NCBI GenBank assembly: GCA_949106495.1 | Contig: CARYZD010000011.1 | Coordinates: 1-44,148, forward strand | Reading direction: 5' to 3' | Length of the DNA: 44,148 bases | Origin: an uncultured Clostridia bacterium | Lineage (GTDB): Bacteria; Bacillota; Clostridia; TANB77; CAG-465 | Translations under genes and position numbers: made by a program | Notes under the pieces: model-generated | What the model was told of the DNA's origin: nothing | The model's input: the letters and a program-made list of their open reading frames with translations, nothing else | Database searches by the model: none | Part shown: positions 1 through 6,585 of the stretch, one piece after another | How positions within the stretch are numbered: the first letter of the stretch is position 1 | Layout: every line of letters starts with the position of its first letter

Positions 1-2
1 GA

Positions 3-272
3 AAATACTTTGCTTATAAAGTTCCAGAAATTGAAGGATATAAAAGAGTTGGAGATGAAAAAATTAAAGCTCAATTTGTAGATGGAAGATTAGTATTTGA
101 AGCTAAATATGAAAAATTACCAGAAAATAATACAGGAAATACTGATGAAGAAGAAAACAAACCATTTGATTTACCTAATACAGGAGATATAGATGTAGTA
201 TTATTTGCTTCTATTTCAATATTAAGTTTAATACTTATAAAGAAAAATTTAAAAAAAGTTATAAGTAAATAA
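3..272 (+). CDS. C-terminal end of a sortase-anchored surface protein (partial)
   Basis: The reading frame is already open at the window edge and ends at TAA 270-272; the start lies upstream. The last ~35 residues form a textbook cell-wall sorting signal: LPNTGD, then a hydrophobic stretch (VVLFASISILSLILI), then a basic tail (KKNLKKVISK). An acidic Asn/Glu-rich linker precedes it. By analogy with LPXTG proteins, a sortase would cleave between T and G and attach the protein to peptidoglycan. The function of the missing N-terminal part cannot be told. A symmetrical terminator follows within 10 bp. Confidence 0.8.
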   Translation, partial: KYFAYKVPEIEGYKRVGDEKIKAQFVDGRLVFEAKYEKLPENNTGNTDEEENKPFDLPNTGDIDVVLFASISILSLILIKKNLKKVISK

Positions 273-278
273 AAAAAG

Positions 279-313
279 ATATACCCTAGATAAAATTCTA
301 GGGTATATTTTTT
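279..313. terminator. bidirectional intrinsic terminator
   Basis: A perfect 12-bp stem (279-290 with 297-308, core TACCCTAGA/TCTAGGGTA) is followed by a T-run at 308-313 and preceded by an A-run at 271-277. It can therefore end both the surface-protein gene on the plus strand and the convergent gene on the minus strand. Confidence 0.85.
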
Positions 314-1044
314 AGTCATTAGCATCTCTTATAGCATCAACTATACAAGTAAGATATATAACTTTTTCCATATCTAATTTTGAATCTTTTATTTTTGTTA
401 TTGTATATGAATCAATTAATATATTAAAATCTTCTTTAATAGTATAGATTTTTTCGTTATTCATGTTATATATATCAAAATCATATAATAAGCTTAGTAA
501 CTCTTCTTTAGTATATGCATATTCATTTTTATTTAAGTCATAAAAATGAAATTTATATTTGCTAAGAGAGAAAAAATCTTGTATTACATCTTCACCAATA
601 TAACCGTATAGGATTATTAGATTTATCTCTAAGTTCAGCCATTCTATTTAATTTTATTCCCCAACGTTTAATTTGTTTTTCAGATGATATTATATAGCCA
701 TTTTTATCTTTGAATGTAAATATATCACCCGTAATATTAACGAATTTTCCAGATATACTTCCAATATAAGAATTATCTATATAAATGTTATATTTTTGGT
801 TAAAGGATATTAATTCTTCTTCCACTCTTGCGTCATTTGCAGAGTTTAATTGCTCTAATACATTTAATTGTGTATCATTATTATTTTGAGGTATATTTTC
901 TTGTGTAATAATTTCTTTTGATGCTGACTTAGTGTTAATTAAATTATTGACATTATTTATTGTAAAATATACACCAATTCCTATTAATATAAAAAAACTT
1001 AAAATAAATAATAAAATAATAAAAGTTAAAATTTTCTCTTTCAT
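312..1044 (-). pseudogene. membrane-anchored protein gene interrupted by a +1 frameshift
   Basis: The start at 1044 has an excellent site (TAGGAGGTGATAAT then ATG). The N-terminus is one transmembrane or signal-anchor segment (about residues 5-29), then an Asn-rich linker and short beta-like repeats. The first frame stops at TGA 592-594 after ...NNPIRLYW. Skipping one base just before this, at an ATA-CGG pair, continues without a stop for about 95 codons to TAA at 312-314 (GYIGEDVIQDFFSL... ending DAIRDAND). The second part has no start or ribosome site of its own, so one gene has been split. CGG is a very rare codon in such AT-rich DNA, so programmed +1 frameshifting is possible; a single-base insertion is simpler. 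The W-hydrophobic-...DKxxNPIGxI pattern vaguely recalls LURP-one/tubby-like folds; not firm. Confidence 0.6.
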
Positions 1045-1141
1045 ATTATCACCTCCTAAAATTATTTGAGATTTTATATATTAAAATTGTTGCTATATTA
1101 TAACATAATAAATTTTAAAATACAATAATATTAAAAATAAG

Positions 1142-1170
1142 AAATAGCACCAAATTGGTGCTATTTTTTT
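1142..1170 (+). terminator. hairpin with U-run
   Basis: The stem AAATAGCACC/GGTGCTATTT (1142-1151 with 1157-1166) is followed by seven T's. No plus-strand gene ends just upstream, so it may terminate a short leader transcript or insulate the divergent gene from sipL. Confidence 0.6.
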
Positions 1171-1191
1171 CCGTTTAAGGAGAGTATATAA

Positions 1192-1251
1192 ATGTATGTT
1201 ATAGTAAGAAAGAATTTATCTAATGCTGAATGTTTTTTTACATTCAACTAA
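1192..1251 (+). CDS. possible 19-codon small ORF
   Basis: ATG at 1192 follows AAGGAGAG (1177-1184) and opens a 19-codon frame (MYVIVRKNLSNAECFFTFN) ending at TAA 1249-1251. A weak GAATG/CATTC hairpin lies in its 3' end. The AAGGAG site and the position upstream of sipL are the only support. No homolog is recognised and it may be chance. Confidence 0.2.
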   Translation: MYVIVRKNLSNAECFFTFN

Positions 1252-1287
1252 TATATAGTATGATTTTAAATCTTTTTTGTTACTTAG

Positions 1288-1317
1288 TAATATTTTTTTT
1301 TTTAGAAAATATATATG
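1288..1317 (+). promoter_or_regulatory. possible sigma-E-like promoter of sipL
   Basis: TAATATT at 1288-1294 matches the sigma-E -35 consensus KMATATT fully. TATATATG at 1310-1317, 15 bp on, is a weak match (5 of 8) to CATACAHT. This fits a mother-cell gene, but the -10 is poor in this AT-rich stretch. Confidence 0.25.
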
Positions 1318-1338
1318 TATTAAATGAGGAGGATAAAA

Positions 1339-2865
1339 ATGGATATTAATACAAATAATATGAAATTAAATCTAAATAAATCTAAGATTGTGGAGAAGGA
1401 TGAAAAATGGATAGAGCAAGATATTATTGTCCCAGATAATATGCCTGACGCTATAAAAATTATTAGTATATCGTCAATACCATATATTAATGATATTGAA
1501 ATAAATAATGGAAGAGCGAAAGTCGTTGGAAAAATAAATTATTCTGTTATATATAGAGCAAATGATGATGAAATGAATATAAGAGGATTAAATGCTTCTT
1601 ATCCATATACTGTCAATATAGAAAATAGTAATATTAAAAATAAAGAAGATGTTGTAGTTGATTCGAAATTAAAGAATATAATTTATTCTTTACCTAATGA
1701 GAGAAAAATTGCTATTAAAAATGAGATTTGTTTTGAAATTAATATAGACGAAAAAGTAACTGTAGATATAATAAAAGATTTTCAAAAATGTGATGATATA
1801 GAATTTAATAAATGTAAAAATTCATTTAATAATATTAAAGAGAGAAAAAGATGTATTATTTCATCAAATGAAGATATAATGTTACCTAAAGAAGCAAGTG
1901 CTGTATATGAGATTTTAAAAGTGTGCCCAAGAATAAAAGATACAGAGTATAAAGAAAGCTACAATAAATTAATGCTAAAAGGCATTATTGAAATTTCATT
2001 ATTATATATTGGCGAGAATAGAAATATATGTAATGAAAAAGTTGAGGTACCATTTTCTTCAATGGTCGAACTTGAAAATATTTCAGATAATTCTCAATTT
2101 AAAATAGAGTATTGTATAAGAGATTTAAATGTAAGAATTAATCCAGATATAGATCAAAAGACATTGAATGTAGACTTTAAAATAGAGAGTAATGTCACTA
2201 TGTTTGAAATGGAAGAGATAGAATATATAGACGATTTCTATAGTAGAACAAGAGATTTAAATTATGAAGTAAATGATATTGATATTGCAGCTAATAGATA
2301 TAGCTCAGAAAAGGAAATAAATATATCTGAAAGTGTTAGTGATATTATACCAGAAAATCATAGATTAATAGAATATAGTTTAGATACAGCTGGAATTTTA
2401 CCAGTTTTAGATAATAACACTATAAAAGTTAATGGAGTTGCTAAACTAAATATTATAACTCAAAATAAAGATACTAATGAATTAGAAAATAAAACAATAG
2501 ATATAATGATAGATCAGTCATTCCCAGTTGAAGATTCATGGAAAAATTCTAATGTTAATATTAAAGTAAAAGATGTAAGACTAAATGTAATCCAAAATGG
2601 AAATAATTTAGATATAAAAATAACAATATATTTAGAAGTAAATGTTGAAAATGTATTAAAGATTAATTCTATAAATAAAATAGAAGATGCGCCAATAGAT
2701 TTAAAAGATATTAGCAGTATAAACATATATGTAGTAAAACCAGGGGATAGTATTTGGAAAATTGCAAAAAAATATAAGACTAGTATGGAAAATATTATTA
2801 GAACTAATAAACTTGAAAATCCAGATTTAATAGATATAGGTCAAAAAATATTAGTAATTAGGTAG
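1339..2865 (+). CDS. sipL: SipL-like spore morphogenesis protein (DUF3794 and LysM)
   Basis: A 508-residue protein with DUF3794-type beta-rich repeats over most of its length and a C-terminal LysM domain (about residues 461-507: YVVKPGDSIWKIAKKYKTS... NPDLIDIGQKILVIR). In C. difficile, SipL binds the coat ATPase SpoIVA and attaches coat to the forespore; length and domain order here match. No signal peptide is visible, as expected for a mother-cell cytoplasmic protein. An in-frame ATG at 1324 is 15 bp upstream, but the strong site GAGGAGG (1326-1332) lies after it, so the start is 1339. yunB follows 2 bp after the stop, giving a two-gene sporulation operon. Confidence 0.88.
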   Translation: MDINTNNMKLNLNKSKIVEKDEKWIEQDIIVPDNMPDAIKIISISSIPYINDIEINNGRAKVVGKINYSVIYRANDDEMNIRGLNASYPYTVNIENSNIKNKEDVVVDSKLKNIIYSLPNERKIAIKNEICFEINIDEKVTVDIIKDFQKCDDIEFNKCKNSFNNIKERKRCIISSNEDIMLPKEASAVYEILKVCPRIKDTEYKESYNKLMLKGIIEISLLYIGENRNICNEKVEVPFSSMVELENISDNSQFKIEYCIRDLNVRINPDIDQKTLNVDFKIESNVTMFEMEEIEYIDDFYSRTRDLNYEVNDIDIAANRYSSEKEINISESVSDIIPENHRLIEYSLDTAGILPVLDNNTIKVNGVAKLNIITQNKDTNELENKTIDIMIDQSFPVEDSWKNSNVNIKVKDVRLNVIQNGNNLDIKITIYLEVNVENVLKINSINKIEDAPIDLKDISSINIYVVKPGDSIWKIAKKYKTSMENIIRTNKLENPDLIDIGQKILVIR

Positions 2866-2867
2866 TA

Positions 2868-3548
2868 ATGAGAATTAAATATTACAAATTATCTTTAAGG
2901 CAAATGAGAAAAGAAAAATCATTTGTCTTTTTTTTAATTCTTTTAGTAACATTTTCAAGTATTACTACATTATATAATCGAGTTATAGAACCAATTTTAA
3001 TACAGTTTACAGAAGCTAATGCATATACGCTTGCAATGAGGTCTACAGAACAAGCAATAAGGGGAAATTTAGATAAAGTTACATATAATAGTATAATATC
3101 AGAAGTAACAGATGAAAATGGAAAAATAGTAGCATTACAAGCCAATACAAACGAATTAAATAGGATATCTAATAATTTGTCAATTGATATTGAAGATAAT
3201 ATAGCAAGTATTAATGAAAGTAGTTTAAAAATACCACTTGCTTTATTTTTTAATACAGGAATATTTGGTGGAGCTGGAATTAGAGTAAAAATAAAAACAG
3301 TTCCATTAGGAGATACTAAGATAGAATGCATTTCTCAGTTTGATAGTGTAGGAATTAATCAAACAAGACATAGAATTGTCCTAAATATTAAAACATATTT
3401 TACAATAATAGCACCTGTGTATATTAGAAATGAATGTTATGAAAAAGAAGTAGTTTTAGCAGAAACAATATTAAGTGGAGATATACCAAATACATATTAT
3501 AGTTTAGATTTAAAAGATGGAAGTGAAATACTTAACTTGACTGAATAA
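2868..3548 (+). CDS. yunB: sporulation protein YunB
   Basis: A 226-residue protein with one N-terminal membrane anchor (about residues 17-40, FVFFLILLVTFSSITTLYN) and an extracytoplasmic domain. It carries YunB hallmarks: the stretch after the anchor with EANAYTLAMRSTEQAI, and the central segment IPLALFFNTGIFGGAGIRVKIKTVPLG. YunB is a sigma-E-controlled protein in Bacillus with a role in spore envelope assembly; the mechanism is not known. It starts 2 bp after sipL and has no Shine-Dalgarno of its own beyond the end of sipL, so it is probably translationally coupled. Confidence 0.85.
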   Translation: MRIKYYKLSLRQMRKEKSFVFFLILLVTFSSITTLYNRVIEPILIQFTEANAYTLAMRSTEQAIRGNLDKVTYNSIISEVTDENGKIVALQANTNELNRISNNLSIDIEDNIASINESSLKIPLALFFNTGIFGGAGIRVKIKTVPLGDTKIECISQFDSVGINQTRHRIVLNIKTYFTIIAPVYIRNECYEKEVVLAETILSGDIPNTYYSLDLKDGSEILNLTE

Positions 3549-3582
3549 AATAAATTATGATAAAATATTTTGGGTGAAAAAA

Positions 3583-4113
3583 ATGAAAATATTAATAGCT
3601 ACAAAAAATTCCACAAAAATTGAAGGAGCAAGGAGAGCTTTTTTAAGGTATTTTAAAGACTTTGAAATAAATGGTATACCTGTATCTTCAGATGTTAGTG
3701 ATGAACCAGTTAATGAAGAGTTATATAATGGAGCAAGAAATAGAATTATAAACTTAAAAAAAGAGGCAAAAGAAAAAAATATAAATGCAGATTTTTATCT
3801 TTCAATTGAGTCAGGAATAACTAAACAATTAGGTGAGTGGCTTATTATAAATATGGCTATAATAGAGGATAAAAATGGTAAAGTAAGTGTAGGAAGTAGT
3901 TCTGGGTTTCCTGTACCAGATAAATATGTAGATGAAATAATTTCATCAGATTTAGGAAAACTAATGGATAGAATTTTTAATGAAAAAGAATTAAGAGCTA
4001 AACAAGGAGGCGTTTCATTTCTTACACAAAATGCAATTTCTAGATATGATTTAACAGAACAAGCTTTTGTTATGGCTCTTACAAGATTTATAAATGGAGA
4101 TATATGGGAATAA
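3583..4113 (+). CDS. DUF84 family inosine/xanthosine triphosphatase
   Basis: A 176-residue protein of the DUF84 (YjjX-like) nucleotide-pyrophosphatase family, which hydrolyses non-canonical purine triphosphates such as ITP/XTP. The N-terminus MKILIATKNSTKIEGARRAF is the family's substrate-entry loop (ATxNxxKxxAxxxAF). SDVSDEPVNEELYNGARNR and FYLSIESGI follow in the expected order. An in-frame GTG at 3574 has no site in front; GGGTG at 3572-3576 is spaced 6 bp from ATG 3583, so 3583 is used. The gap to yunB is 34 bp, and a hairpin overlaps its stop codon. Confidence 0.8.
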   Translation: MKILIATKNSTKIEGARRAFLRYFKDFEINGIPVSSDVSDEPVNEELYNGARNRIINLKKEAKEKNINADFYLSIESGITKQLGEWLIINMAIIEDKNGKVSVGSSSGFPVPDKYVDEIISSDLGKLMDRIFNEKELRAKQGGVSFLTQNAISRYDLTEQAFVMALTRFINGDIWE

Positions 4114-4142
4114 CTTAGATAATATCTAAGTTATTTATTTAG
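4109..4142 (+). terminator. hairpin overlapping the DUF84 gene stop codon
   Basis: The inverted repeat TAACTTAGATA/TATCTAAGTTA (4111-4121 with 4123-4133) includes the stop codon TAA 4111-4113 and is followed by a T-rich tract. It is probably a weak terminator before the next gene at 4160. Confidence 0.5.
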
Positions 4143-4159
4143 ATAAGAAAGGAAAAGTA

Positions 4160-4978
4160 ATGGAACAATTAAAAAATATAAAAGTAATATTTATTGATAT
4201 AGATAGAACACTTACAAATGATAATCATAAGATACCAAAGTTAAATATTGAAGCTATTAAAGAGGCAACTCAAAAAGGAATTTTAGTTGTTTTATGTTCT
4301 GGAAGAGGATTAGCATATGCAAAAGAAAAGTCAATAGAAGCATTTGCTAGTAATTATATTATTACAAATAATGGAGCACAAATTTATGATTATTTAAATA
4401 AAAAATCAATTTATGAGAATAAAATGTCAAATGAAAATGTGGAAAAATTGTTAAAGGATTTTGAAGAAATGGGAATAGAGTGTATATTAAATACATCTTC
4501 AACAAGATTTGGTTCTAAGAAATTAGTAAGAAAAATATATGAAGGTGAACACTTTTTTTATACTTTAGATGATATAGGAAATGAAAATGTTTTACAAATT
4601 GTTGGAGAAGTCAATTCATTTCAAGATATGGATAAGATGGTTAGATGCGTGAATAAATATGATGAATTTATAATATTAAATCTTTCTAAAGCGTATTTAG
4701 AAAATAAAAGAAATGAAAAAAATTATTATGCAGATATTAATAATAGAAATACAAATAAAGGACAAGGTATAAAGAAATTTCTTGAAATATTTAATATAAA
4801 TAAAGATGAAGCGATTTGTTTTGGAGATTATATAAATGATATAGATATGTTCAATGAATGTGGACATAAAGTTGCAATGAAAAATGCTAGCGAAGAACTA
4901 AAACAAAAAGCTAATTATATTACTCTTTCAAACAATGAAGGCGGAGTTGGTGATTTTATAAAAAAATATATTTTATAA
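4160..4978 (+). CDS. Cof-type HAD family phosphatase
   Basis: A 272-residue cytosolic HAD hydrolase of the Cof/IIB subfamily. Motif I DIDRTLT (about residues 12-18) holds the nucleophile and acid aspartates. Motif II is LCSGR. The motif III lysine is in NKGQGIKKFLE (about 211-221). Motif IV is GDYINDIDMF (about 234-243). The region between motifs II and III is the alpha/beta cap typical of the subfamily. Substrates are probably sugar phosphates or phosphorylated cofactors; the exact one cannot be told. AAGAAAGGAAAAG precedes the start. Confidence 0.82.
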   Translation: MEQLKNIKVIFIDIDRTLTNDNHKIPKLNIEAIKEATQKGILVVLCSGRGLAYAKEKSIEAFASNYIITNNGAQIYDYLNKKSIYENKMSNENVEKLLKDFEEMGIECILNTSSTRFGSKKLVRKIYEGEHFFYTLDDIGNENVLQIVGEVNSFQDMDKMVRCVNKYDEFIILNLSKAYLENKRNEKNYYADINNRNTNKGQGIKKFLEIFNINKDEAICFGDYINDIDMFNECGHKVAMKNASEELKQKANYITLSNNEGGVGDFIKKYIL

Positions 4979-5000
4979 ATTTTTATCTAAAAAATAAAAT

Positions 5001-5018
5001 TGTACTTGTTATTGTACA
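5001..5018 (+). promoter_or_regulatory. candidate YefM/Phd-type operator
   Basis: TGTACT (5001-5006) and TGTACA (5013-5018) lie 12 bp apart centre to centre and together form the inverted repeat TGTAC-N8-GTACA. A third TGTACA (5072-5077) overlaps the start region of the antitoxin gene. Escherichia coli YefM operators are described as paired palindromes with TGTACA cores about 12 bp apart, so this suggests autoregulation. A poor -10-like TGTGATAAAAT lies just downstream. Confidence 0.5.
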
Positions 5019-5076
5019 CTAAATGTGATAAAATTCTTTATAGAAAATTATAAGAGTTTTAGAGAGGTGAATGTAC

Positions 5077-5385
5077 ATGCAAATACGACCAGTATCAGAT
5101 TTACAAGATAAATATACTGAAATTGAAGATAAAGTATTAAATTCTAACGAAGTGATATATCTAACCAAAGAGGGACATGGTTCAATGGTTCTTATGAGTT
5201 TAGAAAAATATTCTGAATACATTAAAGAAGTTGAAGTTGAACTGCAAGAATATCCTATTTTAAATGGAGATATTGAACTTGAAGTAGGAGTTGAGGAATT
5301 TGAAAAATTCTTAGATAGCTCAAAAGAAGTAAAAGAAAAAGTTCATAAAAAAGCATTGGAAAATGCCAAAAAATTAGCTGACTAA
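5077..5385 (+). CDS. orphan YefM/Phd-family antitoxin-like protein
   Basis: A 102-residue protein. The N-terminal ~50 residues fit the Phd/YefM fold: MQIRPVSDLQDKYTEIEDKV, then EVIYLTKEGHGSMVLMSLEKYSEY, the usual DNA-binding and dimerisation half of type II antitoxins. The C-terminal half is acidic then Lys-rich and would be the toxin-binding tail. ATG 5071 lies directly on the site GAGGTG (5063-5069), so ATG 5077 with 7-bp spacing is preferred. No toxin gene follows: a terminator lies 23 bp downstream and rpsI converges. It may be a solitary regulator or a TA relic. Confidence 0.68.
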   Translation: MQIRPVSDLQDKYTEIEDKVLNSNEVIYLTKEGHGSMVLMSLEKYSEYIKEVEVELQEYPILNGDIELEVGVEEFEKFLDSSKEVKEKVHKKALENAKKLAD

Positions 5386-5407
5386 TAACATTAAAAATAT
5401 TTTTGTT

Positions 5408-5439
5408 TAACTCGGATTTTTATATCTGAGTTATTTTTT
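5408..5439 (+). terminator. intrinsic terminator of the antitoxin gene
   Basis: The stem TAACTCGGAT/ATCTGAGTTA (5408-5417 with 5424-5433, one G-U pair) is followed by T-rich sequence. Confidence 0.75.
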
Positions 5440-5451
5440 ATTATATTTAAA

Positions 5452-5486
5452 TAAAAAAACCTCAGAAGTAATAATACTTCTGAGGT
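5452..5486 (-). terminator. intrinsic terminator of rplM-rpsI
   Basis: The stem ACCTCAGAAGTA/TACTTCTGAGGT (5459-5470 with 5475-5486) is read on the minus strand and followed by a U-run from the seven A's at 5453-5459. It lies 24 bp past the rpsI stop. Confidence 0.85.
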
Positions 5487-5509
5487 TTTGTATAAAGTCT
5501 TTGAAAAAC

Positions 5510-5905
5510 CTATCTCTTTGAGAATTGAGGGGCTTTTCTTGCTTTTTTAAGACCGTATTTTCTTCTTTCTTTTACTCTAGAGTCTCTAGTTAAAAGGCCA
5601 TTTCTTTTTAATACTGTTCTAACTTCTGGATCAGTAGTTGCTAAAGCTTTAGCGATACCATGAGAAACAGCACCTGCTTGACCAGCAAATCCACCACCAT
5701 GAACTGTAGCTTCAACATCATATTTTTCCATCATGTTAGCAACTGTAAAAGGTTTTAAAACGATAGCTTTTAAAGTATCTAAAGTATAGATTTCGTTTAA
5801 GTCTTTTTTATTTATTGTTACTTTACCTGTTCCAGGAATAATGTTTACTCTTGCGATTGAAGATTTTCTTTTTCCTGTTGCATAAATATATTCTTTTTTT
5901 GCCAT
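5510..5905 (-). CDS. rpsI: 30S ribosomal protein S9
   Basis: A 131-residue S9 protein of normal bacterial length. The N-terminal ATGKRKSSIARV is diagnostic, the centre has HGGGFAGQAGAVSHGIAKAL, and the C-terminus is the basic tail KERRKYGLKKARKAPQFSKR that reaches the P-site tRNA in the small subunit. AGGAGG sits 8 bp before the start. It is the second gene of the rplM-rpsI operon, 13 bp behind rplM. Confidence 0.98.
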   Translation of the reverse strand: MAKKEYIYATGKRKSSIARVNIIPGTGKVTINKKDLNEIYTLDTLKAIVLKPFTVANMMEKYDVEATVHGGGFAGQAGAVSHGIAKALATTDPEVRTVLKRNGLLTRDSRVKERRKYGLKKARKAPQFSKR

Positions 5906-5918
5906 TTTTTAATTCCTC

Positions 5919-6353
5919 CTAAAAATTCCACATTTCAGGTTTTTGAGCTTCATGAGTATGCTCAGCACCTTTAAATACTCTTAATTTTGTTAACATTTGT
6001 CTACCTAAAGTATTGTGTGGTAGCATTCCTTTAACTGCTAGCATAACAGCTTTATCTGAATTGTTAGCCATTAAATCTTTATAAGAAACTTCTTTAAGAC
6101 CAGTCATGTATGAAGAGTGTCTTCTGTATTTCTTATCTTCTAATTTGTTACCAGTTAAAACAGCTTTATCTGCATTTATAACTATAACATTATCTCCACA
6201 ATCAATGTGTGTAGAATAAGTAGGTTTGTGTTTACCTCTTAAAAGTCTAGCTGCTTCTGTAGCTACTCTACCAAGTGGTCTATCAGTTGCGTCTAGAATA
6301 TACCATTTTTTTTCAATTTCATTAGCTTTAACGCTATGTGTAGTATTGTTCAT
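5919..6353 (-). CDS. rplM: 50S ribosomal protein L13
   Basis: A 144-residue L13, an early-assembling protein of the large subunit. WYILDATDRPLGRVATEAARLLRGKHKP and GDNVIVINADKAVLTGNK identify it. The central LPHNTLGRQMLTKLRVFKGAEHTHEAQKP is standard. It is first in a two-gene operon with rpsI. A consensus promoter and a ~75-nt leader that can fold in two ways lie upstream, so the operon is probably controlled at its leader as well as at initiation. Confidence 0.98.
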   Translation of the reverse strand: MNNTTHSVKANEIEKKWYILDATDRPLGRVATEAARLLRGKHKPTYSTHIDCGDNVIVINADKAVLTGNKLEDKKYRRHSSYMTGLKEVSYKDLMANNSDKAVMLAVKGMLPHNTLGRQMLTKLRVFKGAEHTHEAQKPEMWNF

Positions 6354-6361
6354 TTAATTTA

Positions 6362-6427
6362 TCCTCCTAAAAATACTCTTAGAAAGTCAAATTTCCGGGG
6401 TTATAGTTTGACTAACTATACGATACT
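6362..6427 (-). promoter_or_regulatory. structured 5' leader of rplM-rpsI
   Basis: Between the promoter and the rplM ribosome site, the minus-strand RNA can form two hairpins that share bases. One pairs TATAGTT with AACTATA (plus coordinates 6402-6408 with 6414-6420). The other pairs AGTCAAA with TTTGACT (6385-6391 with 6407-6413). They overlap at 6407-6408 and so exclude each other. L13 leaders with regulatory structures are known in Firmicutes. Whether this is that family needs a covariance-model search. Confidence 0.5.
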
Positions 6428-6432
6428 CAAAT

Positions 6433-6461
6433 ATTATACATTTTTTTTGTAAAAATGTCAA
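6433..6461 (-). promoter_or_regulatory. vegetative promoter of rplM-rpsI
   Basis: On the minus strand the -35 TTGACA (6461-6456) and -10 TATAAT (6438-6433) are separated by exactly 17 bp, a perfect sigma-A consensus. Confidence 0.9.
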
Positions 6462-6524
6462 CTAAATAAATAAAATCTTATGAAAAAAGTGAATATAGAA
6501 AATTTATATGTAAAATTAAAATAC

Positions 6525-6553
6525 TTGCAAAAAGTCAATATTTATAGTAATAT
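6525..6553 (+). promoter_or_regulatory. promoter of the HD-EAL gene
   Basis: TTGCAA (6525-6530), a 17-bp spacer and TAATAT (6548-6553) lie about 33 bp before the start. The -35 octamer ACTTGCAA recurs upstream of deoD and mrnC. Confidence 0.65.
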
Positions 6554-6585
6554 ATTTTTATAAGAAAAATAGAGAGGAATAATTG

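Noticed and set aside
71..325. 84-codon minus-strand frame over the sortase-anchored protein end
   Set aside because: It overlaps both the terminator and a well-supported plus-strand sorting signal, and has no ribosome site.
1142..1170. T-box-like GGTGC element upstream of sipL
   Set aside because: It is only a simple terminator hairpin; no specifier loop or conserved T-box sequence is visible.
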